NCBI GenBank assembly: GCA_016209665.1
Contig: JACQVT010000590.1
Location: 1 to 5,541 of the forward strand
Reading direction: 5' to 3'
Source: Planctomycetota bacterium
GTDB lineage: Bacteria; Planctomycetota; Phycisphaerae; UBA1845; PWPN01
DNA length: 5,541 bases
Made by a program: the position numbers and the translations under genes
Shown here: positions 1 to 5,541 of the stretch, one piece after another
How positions within the stretch are numbered: position 1 is the first letter of the stretch
How the letters are laid out: the number at the start of each line of letters is the position of its first letter
The notes under the pieces: model-generated
The model's database searches: none
The model's input: only the letters and a program-made list of their open reading frames with translations
Told to the model about the DNA's origin: nothing

Positions 1-3000
1 CGTCGGGACGGCCGGGATGGACCAGAACGCGGTAGCGCAGGATCAGCTCCTTGCCGGCGGGCAGCGTGTAGGGCTCGCTCCACAGCGGGGCCGGGCTGAA
101 ATAGCCGAACTTCGGTTGGTCCATGATCACGTCGTGCCAATAGGACGGATACCGCAGGTTGCCGGGATGGTCGAACACCGCCACGCCCGCGGTCGTGCCG
201 GTGATCGTGCTGACCAGGCTGAAATCGGTCCAGCGGGCGTGCTGCCCGTGGGCGTGCTCAGCCATACCCTTGCCGGGGACGTCGCGGCGGTTTTCGCTGT
301 CGAGCAGTTGCCAGTCGCGCGAATCCTTGCTGATACGGACGGATAGCCCCGCGTAGCCACCGCCGGCCGTCCCGCCCTTGAGGTGCGCGTCCTGGTCCGC
401 GGCGGCGAATGCGCTCGCCCAGTCAATGCGGTACGAGCCGTCAGCCGCTGGCGGGCCGACGGTGATCTCGCGCTTTTCGGTCATGACAACGGGCTTGCCG
501 TCCGGATGGTAGGCGATCGCCAGGTCGATTTGCGCCGAGAAATCCGGGTTCGTTGTCGCTTTGGCATCGGTCACGCCCATCCGGCCTTGGCCGGGCACGT
601 TCCACTGCTCCCAGTAGTTCAGCCCGTTGATCTCCTTCCACGAAAACCACAACGCGAAATGCCACGGATGATCGGTCGGACTCAGCCACACCAGTTCCGT
701 CCCGTCGGGCAGATTGAGCGGGTTGAAATACGGCTTGGGCAGGTCCTTGCCGTAGTTGAACTGCCAGACGATGCGGTCGCCGTCGAGTAAGGCCACAGTC
801 GAATCGGTCCGCCGCCACCGGTACGACGGTGGTGCGGTGGCTACTGCCGGCTGGGACGCGCTCCCCAGCTTGCCCAGCGCGGCGTCGGCCGCCTGAACGA
901 CGGTCGGCACCTTGGACGTGGCCATGATCTGCCGCAACGTCTTCGTCACCTCGTCGCGATGCGCGTCGCCCAGCAGGCCGGCGACCTTGACCGCCGCCAT
1001 ACCCGCCACACCACCCACGTCGGGGTCATCCAGGTACGTCATCGCCAGGTGCATCGCCTCCGGCACGGCCCGGGCGCCGAGCAATTCGAGCAGCGGCTTC
1101 TTGTCCGCCGGACGCTCGGCGAGCTTCAACACGTCGCCAATCAGCACGGCCGCGTCGGCGGCCCGGCGTTCCGCCGGCAGCGTGGCAATATGCTGCCCCA
1201 ACATGCGAGCCAGCGCCTGCAGGATGGCCGGCTTGGCGGCCTTGTTCTTCTCGTCGCGCGCCGTCTCAAAAAGATCGTCCATCGGTGCCGGCGTCGGCCA
1301 AGCGCACATCGCTTCCAGCCCCGCCGCCTTGATCGCAGCATCCTCGCTGCCCGCTTCGTGCTTTGCCACCGCCAAGGCGCGTTCCGTGGCGATCGTCGGT
1401 AAGACGCGGATCAATCGAGTCTGCGTGGCGACGTCATGGTCCGAACCCGCCTGGCCCAGCAGATGGAAGATCATGGTGTTCGCCCCCCGGGCGAGCAGGG
1501 CATCCACGCAGAGGGCTCGCGCCTTCTCGTCTCCGCCAGTGAGCGTCTGTGCGATAACCTGCTCCGTCTTGGCCCCCGGAATCGATGCCAGCGCCGTCGT
1601 CGCCGCCGCGCGCTCCGCTTCGCCGCCCTGGAGAGCACGTTCGATCAGCAATGGCACATCCGTGTCGGTCCCCAACTTGCCGAGGGCCGCGATGGCGGCC
1701 ATTCGTACGGTCTCGTTGTCGCTCGCCGCGGAACGTCGGATCGCGCCCGTCGCCGCCCTGTCGCCGCGGTCCGCCAGGGCCGCGATCAGCAACGCCTGCG
1801 CTTCGGGCTCCATTCGCATCACCTGATCGGCGATGCCCTTGGTGTCGCCCGCCCTCGGAAGGTTCCGAACGATGAACACCACCATCGCGTGCAGTTCGGG
1901 TGACGTGCTCGCCAAGGCCTCCTTGAGCAACATGGTCTGGCGGCTGGGGTCGGTCAGCACGAGCCCGCGCAGCGCCGCCGCTCGCGTCTGGCCCGGTTCA
2001 GCCGGCCCGTATAGCAACCGGTAGATGCCAGCCGCCGTCTTCTTGTCGCCGCGGGCCGCCAGCCGCTCCGCACAGGCCAGACACGCATCGGTAATGGCCG
2101 CCCGCAGTTCATCCGCCGCCTCGCCGCGGGCGTTACGCAGTACCTCGGCGGCCGCGGCCGTGCCGATCTTGCTCACAGCCGAGACCACCGCCTGGGCAAG
2201 TTCCGCATCGCCGTCCTTGATCAGCGGCTCCAGCAGCGTCACCGCGTCGGCGTCGGCTCGGTTGCCGATCGAGTTGACGATACCGAGCTTCAGCTTGCCC
2301 GCCGCCTTCGGCAGCGCATCCCGTAGCGCTCTTGACGCCTCGGGACCAGCGATACGCTCCAGGGCATACCGAGCCATCATCGCCGTCGGCTCGTCGGCCA
2401 GCAGCGGCCCCACCAGCGGCACCTGTTCCGGCGTGCCAATCATCGCCAGTTGCCGGCAGAAGAACGCCTTGCCCTCCGGCGTCTTGCAGGTGGCGACGGC
2501 CTCGCCCAACCTCGCCGCCAGTTGCGCCCGGTCGGCCGCGGCGGCCTTGCCGGTTCGCGACGTTGAGTCGTTCACCAGTTGCTCGACCGAGAACAACGGC
2601 TGGCGATCCTGCCCGAATGCGTAGGCGGCCGCTGCCGTGATCGCCGTGTCCACGTCCACGCCCACCCCCTCGGCGGCGGCGGCCGTCGTCGGCCAGTTCT
2701 CCGGCATCGGGATCGTCACCCGCCCCGTGGCTGCCCACTCCGTGCCGCGGAGCATCAGCGTCTGCCACGCGACGCTCCGCATCGCGTGCACGTCGTGGCC
2801 AAGGAGGAAGTTGACGCCGCGGCCCTTGCCCAACCGCGTCGTGATCAGCACCGGCTCCCATTGGCCGGTGCCCGAAAACTGGGGCTCGGCGAACGCATCC
2901 GCCAACAGGTGGAAGTCCGATTTGCCCAGCTTGACCATCTTCTGGTACAGCTCGTCGGTGATCCAGAAATCGGCTAGACCCTGGGTGATGGGGTGCGAAC

Positions 3001-3484
3001 GGTCGCGGACGACCACCTTGAAGGTGTGATAGGCCGTGTGCCCCGTGTGGCCCCACTTCCAGGTCAGGCCTGAGATCTCCTGGAACTCGGCCCAGTCGTT
3101 GCAGGCGGTACAGGCCGCGTGGAACTGCACCAGCCCCTTGCCGCCGCCGATCGCATCGGCGAATGCCTTCTTGCCCTCGGCCGTCCACGGCCCACCCGTC
3201 ATTTCGGGGTGGCACGTCCAGTTGCTGACGATCACGTCGCACTTGGAGAACGTCGCGTCCGTGACCTTCGCCACCTCGTTCACAGTGTCGACAACCTTGA
3301 ACCGCTTGGAGTCGTTGTACAGCTTCTCCAGCAGCGGTGTCGTCGTCTTCCAGTCGTGGACGTTCTGCCCGCTTAGGATGACCACGCGGATGGCCTCGCC
3401 GCGCGCCACCGCTCCCCCACCGGCGATCGCCACTCCTGCCGCCCATACGCAGGCCGCACATTGCATCATTCGTTGTCCGCTCAT
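1..3484 (-). CDS. Exported ThuA–HEAT–PmoA-like (DUF6807) multidomain protein, 3' end cut by window edge
   Basis: The minus-strand frame is open from codon 3484-3482 to codon 4-2 without a stop, giving 1161 residues. Residues 1-29 look like a Sec signal peptide: SGQR, then a hydrophobic stretch ending near AVARG; no lipobox is seen. Residues 32-265 are ThuA-like (class I glutamine amidotransferase-like fold), with IRVVILSGQNVHDW at the start, GKGLVQFHAAC (115-125), HPITQGLADFWITDELY (164-180) and GRGVNFLLGHDVHA near 221-234. Residues about 300-875 are alanine- and leucine-rich helical repeats of HEAT type, for example VRMAAIAALGKLG (593-605). A proline/alanine linker (875-886) leads to a PmoA-like/DUF6807 domain with HPWHFALWFSW (939-949) and FDHPGN (1104-1109). 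That domain is almost complete at the edge, so the protein probably ends soon after. ThuA proteins are linked to disaccharide use; the role of DUF6807 is unsettled. Start choice: 3484 gives a charged n-region and has GGGA nine bases upstream; in-frame ATGs at 3499, 3493, 3469 and 3466 are alternatives. Confidence 0.9.
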   Translation of the reverse strand, partial: MSGQRMMQCAACVWAAGVAIAGGGAVARGEAIRVVILSGQNVHDWKTTTPLLEKLYNDSKRFKVVDTVNEVAKVTDATFSKCDVIVSNWTCHPEMTGGPWTAEGKKAFADAIGGGKGLVQFHAACTACNDWAEFQEISGLTWKWGHTGHTAYHTFKVVVRDRSHPITQGLADFWITDELYQKMVKLGKSDFHLLADAFAEPQFSGTGQWEPVLITTRLGKGRGVNFLLGHDVHAMRSVAWQTLMLRGTEWAATGRVTIPMPENWPTTAAAAEGVGVDVDTAITAAAAYAFGQDRQPLFSVEQLVNDSTSRTGKAAAADRAQLAARLGEAVATCKTPEGKAFFCRQLAMIGTPEQVPLVGPLLADEPTAMMARYALERIAGPEASRALRDALPKAAGKLKLGIVNSIGNRADADAVTLLEPLIKDGDAELAQAVVSAVSKIGTAAAAEVLRNARGEAADELRAAITDACLACAERLAARGDKKTAAGIYRLLYGPAEPGQTRAAALRGLVLTDPSRQTMLLKEALASTSPELHAMVVFIVRNLPRAGDTKGIADQVMRMEPEAQALLIAALADRGDRAATGAIRRSAASDNETVRMAAIAALGKLGTDTDVPLLIERALQGGEAERAAATTALASIPGAKTEQVIAQTLTGGDEKARALCVDALLARGANTMIFHLLGQAGSDHDVATQTRLIRVLPTIATERALAVAKHEAGSEDAAIKAAGLEAMCAWPTPAPMDDLFETARDEKNKAAKPAILQALARMLGQHIATLPAERRAADAAVLIGDVLKLAERPADKKPLLELLGARAVPEAMHLAMTYLDDPDVGGVAGMAAVKVAGLLGDAHRDEVTKTLRQIMATSKVPTVVQAADAALGKLGSASQPAVATAPPSYRWRRTDSTVALLDGDRIVWQFNYGKDLPKPYFNPLNLPDGTELVWLSPTDHPWHFALWFSWKEINGLNYWEQWNVPGQGRMGVTDAKATTNPDFSAQIDLAIAYHPDGKPVVMTEKREITVGPPAADGSYRIDWASAFAAADQDAHLKGGTAGGGYAGLSVRISKDSRDWQLLDSENRRDVPGKGMAEHAHGQHARWTDFSLVSTITGTTAGVAVFDHPGNLRYPSYWHDVIMDQPKFGYFSPAPLWSEPYTLPAGKELILRYRVLVHPGRPD

Positions 3485-3564
3485 TTCACTCATTCCCATT
3501 TCAGGCAACCCGTCGCTTGCGCTCCGGGCTCTGATTCATTTCTCGAACCCCGGGCCCCGTTTCT
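3485..3564. other. Gap between oxidoreductase and ThuA–HEAT–PmoA-like gene
   Basis: This gap of about 80 nt holds the hairpin element at 3507-3530 and, near the oxidoreductase stop, a GC block (CCCCGGGCCCCG at about 3548-3559) without a following T-run, so no intrinsic terminator is called. On the minus strand GGGA at 3497-3494 is the best ribosome binding candidate for the ATG at 3484. No promoter with recognisable -35 and -10 boxes was seen. Confidence 0.5.
3507..3530 (-). repeat. Short hairpin element, recurrent planctomycete-type intergenic repeat
   Basis: On the minus strand CCCG (3528-3525) and CGGG (3512-3509) enclose GA, GC, GCAA, GC, GA, in that order. As RNA this gives a 4-bp stem, a tandem G·A pair, a 2-bp stem and a GCAA tetraloop of the GNRA class. 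A G·U pair (3529 with 3508) and an A-U pair (3530 with 3507) can extend the base. The flank AATCAGAG on the 5' side and the core GCGCAAGCGA match a motif I recall from many planctomycete intergenic regions; this is recollection, not a search. It lies between the oxidoreductase stop and the start of the ThuA–HEAT–PmoA-like gene. Confidence 0.6.
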
Positions 3565-4890
3565 TCAAAGATGCCACGGTGCACGCATGACCCGTACCAT
3601 CCGGGCATTGGCCTCGGGATCGTTGACGAACTCCTCCTTGTCGGGGTTCCAGCGCAGCTTGCGGCCCAGGTGTACGGCCAGCCAGGTCAGGTGGCAGATG
3701 GCGTCGGACCGCACGGCCACGTCGATATTGCTGACCGTCCGGCCGCGGGTCTTGACGCACTCGATCAGATTCCGCTGCTGATGCAGGCTCACCGGCAGGC
3801 GCGTCTCATCGGGGCCGATCTTCTCGTCGAGCAGCGACCTCGGCTCGGCGATGATCTGTCCGCGGTCGACGTGAACCCACCCCCGGGTTCCCTCGAAACG
3901 AATGCCGTGCTGGTTCGGCCCGCCGTCGCTGGTGAAGTGCATCACCACGCCGCTCGCGTACTTGAGCTTCGCGTCCCAGTTGAGCGGGTTGTCGCAGAGG
4001 CTGTCCTTCGATGGGAACACGCCGGACCCTTCGACTTCGATCGGGCCGGTCAATTCGGTGCCGTTGCCCCACTGGGCAATGTCGACGTGATGGATGCCCC
4101 ACCCGGCGATGTAGCCGAGCGAGTAGTCGCTGATGTGGAACCAGTGCGGGCTCTCGGTGCGCTTGGGCGTGTACGGCGCCCACGGGGCCGGTCCCAGCCA
4201 CATGTCGTAATCGAACCCCGCGGGCACCGGCGCGGGGACGTAGGTCACATCGCCCGTCCGCTCGGCGTGGCCCGAGGGGGCGGACACCTTGATCGTGTGC
4301 AGCTTGCCGAGGCGGCCGTTGATCGCCAGCTCGCAGGCCTGGCGGAACTGGGGCATCGAGCGCTGCTGCGTGCCGAACTGGAAGATGCGGCCGTAGCGGT
4401 GGCAGGCTTCCCGCAACATCTTGATCTCCTGGAGGCTCATGCCCAGCGGCTTTTCGACGTAGACATCCTTGCCGCTTCGCACCGCGGCCAGGGCACACGG
4501 CACGTGCCACTGATCGACCGTCGCCACCTGGACCACGTCGATGTCCTTGCGGACCACGAGTTCGCGGAAATCGTTGTAGGCCGCGCACACGTCCTTCTTG
4601 TAGAACTCGTTGGCGCGGGCCCGGGCGGCCTCGCGCTTCGGCTGCTTGGGGTCGCACACCGCCACGACCTGCACGTCGGCCACCTCGAACATGCGGGTCA
4701 TGTCGTACGTGCCCATGCCGCCGGTGCCGATGCACCCTACCGTGATGCGGTTGCTGGGCGCGACCGCACCGTCGAGCCCCAGCGCCGACGACGGCACGAT
4801 GTACGGGAATGCGACCGCGGCCCCCGCCGCTTTGGCCGCTCCCTTGAGCACGTTCCGCCGCGTGATCCACCGCTCGTGGCGACTCTTCAT
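3565..4890 (-). CDS. Tat-exported Gfo/Idh/MocA family oxidoreductase
   Basis: A complete 441-residue protein of the NAD(P)-dependent sugar/inositol dehydrogenase superfamily. The N-terminus carries a twin-arginine signal, TRRNVLKGA (10-18), followed by an alanine-rich hydrophobic stretch and PYIVPSSALG (29-38), so it is probably exported folded with its cofactor. The Rossmann domain starts at about 48, with the dinucleotide-binding GCIGTGGMG (52-60) and an acidic residue, D80, after the second strand (VVAVCDP). EKP (146-148) supplies the usual catalytic lysine K147, and GWGIHHVDIAQWG (263-275) supplies the conserved active-site His/Asp region in the C-terminal domain. DYDMWLGPAPW (227-237) is typical of planctomycete members. 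The start at 4890 is favoured by GGAG seven bases upstream and by the Tat motif lying right after it; the frame also opens farther upstream to 5040, but that stretch is repeat DNA. Substrate cannot be assigned; a sugar or cyclitol alcohol group is expected from the family. It lies just upstream of the ThuA-domain gene, a ThuB/ThuA-like pairing. Confidence 0.95.
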   Translation of the reverse strand: MKSRHERWITRRNVLKGAAKAAGAAVAFPYIVPSSALGLDGAVAPSNRITVGCIGTGGMGTYDMTRMFEVADVQVVAVCDPKQPKREAARARANEFYKKDVCAAYNDFRELVVRKDIDVVQVATVDQWHVPCALAAVRSGKDVYVEKPLGMSLQEIKMLREACHRYGRIFQFGTQQRSMPQFRQACELAINGRLGKLHTIKVSAPSGHAERTGDVTYVPAPVPAGFDYDMWLGPAPWAPYTPKRTESPHWFHISDYSLGYIAGWGIHHVDIAQWGNGTELTGPIEVEGSGVFPSKDSLCDNPLNWDAKLKYASGVVMHFTSDGGPNQHGIRFEGTRGWVHVDRGQIIAEPRSLLDEKIGPDETRLPVSLHQQRNLIECVKTRGRTVSNIDVAVRSDAICHLTWLAVHLGRKLRWNPDKEEFVNDPEANARMVRVMRAPWHL

Positions 4891-4897
4891 CTGGTTT

Positions 4898-4901
4898 CTC
4901 C
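4898..4901 (-). promoter_or_regulatory. Ribosome binding site of the oxidoreductase
   Basis: On the minus strand GGAG lies seven bases before the ATG at 4890, good Shine-Dalgarno spacing. It fixes the start at the codon just before the twin-arginine signal. The motif sits inside a small inverted repeat (CTGG at 4900-4903 with CCAG at 4891-4894) that could weakly mask it. Confidence 0.7.
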
Positions 4902-4906
4902 AGTCT

Positions 4907-5003
4907 TGTGTGGGACCGGTTTCCAGCCGGTCTGTATGACCCAGCTCAGTGTGGGACCGGCATCTTGCCGGTCCAAATAACCGGCTGGAAGCCGGTCCCA
5001 CAC
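4907..5003. repeat. Cluster of three REP-like palindromes (GGGACCGGC type)
   Basis: Three related units fill most of the gap between the right-hand gene and the oxidoreductase. Unit A (4908-4932) has GTGTGGGACCGG followed by a TTTCCAG loop and CCGGTC. Unit B (4949-4974) has GTGTGGGACCGGC, loop ATCTT and GCCGGTCC, a perfect 8-bp stem. Unit C (4981-5003) is in opposite orientation, with CCGGC, TGGAA and GCCGGTCCCACAC. All share the GTGTGGGACCGG head and a GC-rich hairpin. From memory, similar GTGGGACCGGCTTCCAGCC-like units recur in planctomycete and other environmental genomes. No U-tract follows on either strand, so they are not typical intrinsic terminators. Confidence 0.85.
4949..5003. repeat. 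Composite inverted repeat formed by palindrome units B and C
   Basis: Units B and C face each other. The 13-base GTGTGGGACCGGC (4949-4961) is the exact reverse complement of 4991-5003. Inside, GCCGG (4967-4971) pairs with CCGGC (4981-4985), leaving a 5-by-5 internal loop (ATCTT against TGGAA) and a 9-base end loop (TCCAAATAA). The segment could fold as two small hairpins or as one long one, on either DNA strand or in RNA. The inverted repeat starts 4 nt after the stop codon of the right-hand gene in the direction of transcription. Confidence 0.85.
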
Positions 5004-5006
5004 GTG

Positions 5007-5541
5007 CTATCGCTGGGCAGCCGTTTCGGTCGACTGCCACAGGTCAGCCAGTCGCTGCTTGTGTGGATCGTCCGACTTCACGTACGAGTCCAGCACTGCG
5101 TGCAGGCCCCGGGCAAGCTTGGCCACTGTATCGACGTAGCTGCGATCGGCCGCCGCCTGCGATGCCGGATCGGCCAGCGGCTTGAGCTTACCCTCCTGCT
5201 GCATCTGCCGCCGCTGCCCCACGGTGGCCGCGCAATCCAGCGCCAGCTTCGCGTGTCGCGCCTCGTAGCAGGCACCCAAACCGGCGTCGTACACCCGATC
5301 GTACCATCGACTTATTCGCTCGAGGTCGGCCTTTGGTTTCGGATCGAGGCCCGCCAAGACCGCCAACGCCTGCTCATCGAGCGTAAGGCGCTCGCCCGCG
5401 GCCTGGGCTGGGGCCGGCTCCTGGTCTGGAGGAGGGCTCGTACCCAAGCCGAAGCTGACGCGAGCGACCTGCGGTGTCCGGTCGTCAGGCAGGAACACTG
5501 AGGCCGGCTCGAAAGGCCGCCACGGCTGGCCGTTGACCGTC
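5007..5541 (-). CDS. Unrecognised protein, C-terminal part only (5' end outside window)
   Basis: A minus-strand frame enters from the right edge and ends at a TAG (5009-5007), leaving 177 visible codons. I do not recognise the family. The first 30 or so residues (VNGQPWRPFEPASVFLPDD, then VARVSFG) read like the end of a beta-rich domain. A proline/alanine-rich linker follows (SPPPDQEPAPAQAAG). The remaining 125 or so residues are predicted by eye to be mostly helical and charged, with LTLDEQALAVLAGL, ISRWYDRVYDAGL and a soluble C-terminal end rich in K, D and Q. There is no membrane segment or obvious catalytic motif. A GTG at 5498 could be called as a start and would give 163 residues, but the frame stays open and protein-like to the edge and there is no convincing ribosome binding site, so the gene is treated as 5'-truncated by the window. 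It is co-oriented with the oxidoreductase, with a 116-nt repeat-filled gap between them. Confidence 0.7.
   Translation of the reverse strand, partial: TVNGQPWRPFEPASVFLPDDRTPQVARVSFGLGTSPPPDQEPAPAQAAGERLTLDEQALAVLAGLDPKPKADLERISRWYDRVYDAGLGACYEARHAKLALDCAATVGQRRQMQQEGKLKPLADPASQAAADRSYVDTVAKLARGLHAVLDSYVKSDDPHKQRLADLWQSTETAAQR

Noticed and set aside
1..826. Reading the PmoA-like domain as a methane monooxygenase subunit
   Set aside because: The family label is misleading: the domain is soluble and beta-rich with HPWHF and FDHPGN motifs and has no membrane helices, unlike the particulate methane monooxygenase subunit PmoA.
912..1826. 304-codon plus-strand ORF
   Set aside because: An A, S and R-rich antisense shadow of the HEAT region, with no domain-like sequence.
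2133..3461. 442-codon minus-strand ORF starting MCGLRMGGRSG
   Set aside because: It overlaps the ThuA–HEAT–PmoA-like gene in another frame and its translation is low-complexity G and R; the true frame reads as ThuA and HEAT sequence throughout.
3548..3559. GC-rich block after the oxidoreductase as an intrinsic terminator
   Set aside because: Pairing is short (GGGCCC self-complement only) and no T-run follows in the direction of transcription.
3571..4980. 469-codon plus-strand ORF opposite the oxidoreductase
   Set aside because: It is antisense to a clearly homologous gene, its translation has no recognisable domain, it is rich in R, H, D, V and L as expected of a GC-rich shadow frame, and its end runs into the palindromic repeats.
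4907..5003. CRISPR-like array
   Set aside because: The three units are palindromic, differ in sequence, are unevenly spaced and one is inverted, with no unique spacers of constant length.
4891..5040. Upstream extension of the oxidoreductase to an ATG at 5040
   Set aside because: The extra 50 codons translate the palindromic repeats, overlap the end of the neighbouring gene by 34 nt and bury the Tat signal; GGAG before 4890 is the better start.
4908..5501. Plus-strand ORF whose N-terminus includes GTGILPV and GWKPVPH
   Set aside because: These peptides are direct translations of the palindromic repeats and the remainder is antisense to the right-hand gene; such repeat-derived peptides are a frequent source of false small proteins.

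Overview
The window looks like a piece of a high-GC planctomycete-type chromosome (Planctomycetota or a close relative). This rests on gene content, not on any marker gene. There is a Tat-exported Gfo/Idh/MocA oxidoreductase of the style common in that phylum, and a very large exported ThuA–HEAT–PmoA-like (DUF6807) protein. Both intergenic gaps hold short palindromic repeats that resemble, from memory, elements scattered through planctomycete genomes. Every supported gene is on the minus strand, so the plus-strand ORFs are antisense shadows produced by high GC.

In the direction of transcription (right to left), 5541-5007 is the C-terminal 177 codons of an unrecognised protein whose start lies outside the window. 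The gap 5006-4891 holds three copies of a GGGACCGGC-type palindrome, two of which face each other and form a larger inverted repeat. A GGAG ribosome binding site follows. 4890-3565 is a complete 441-residue Gfo/Idh/MocA family oxidoreductase with a twin-arginine signal. The gap 3564-3485 holds a 20-nt hairpin element that could fold with a GCAA tetraloop and tandem G·A pairs. From about 3484 to the left edge one reading frame stays open for 1161 codons and leaves the window. It encodes, in order, a signal peptide, a ThuA-like domain, a long HEAT-like helical region and a nearly complete PmoA-like/DUF6807 domain.

The genes are co-oriented with gaps of about 80 and 116 nt, so they may form one transcription unit, but both gaps carry structured repeats that could uncouple expression. 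The oxidoreductase and the ThuA protein recall the rhizobial ThuA/ThuB pair, in which a dehydrogenase of the Gfo/Idh/MocA superfamily acts with ThuA in trehalose-type disaccharide use through 3-keto sugars. Both products here appear to be exported. A reasonable inference is oxidation and processing of sugars or glycosides outside the cytoplasm, but no substrate can be read from the sequence. No tRNA, rRNA, CRISPR array, transposase, convincing promoter or U-tract terminator was seen.
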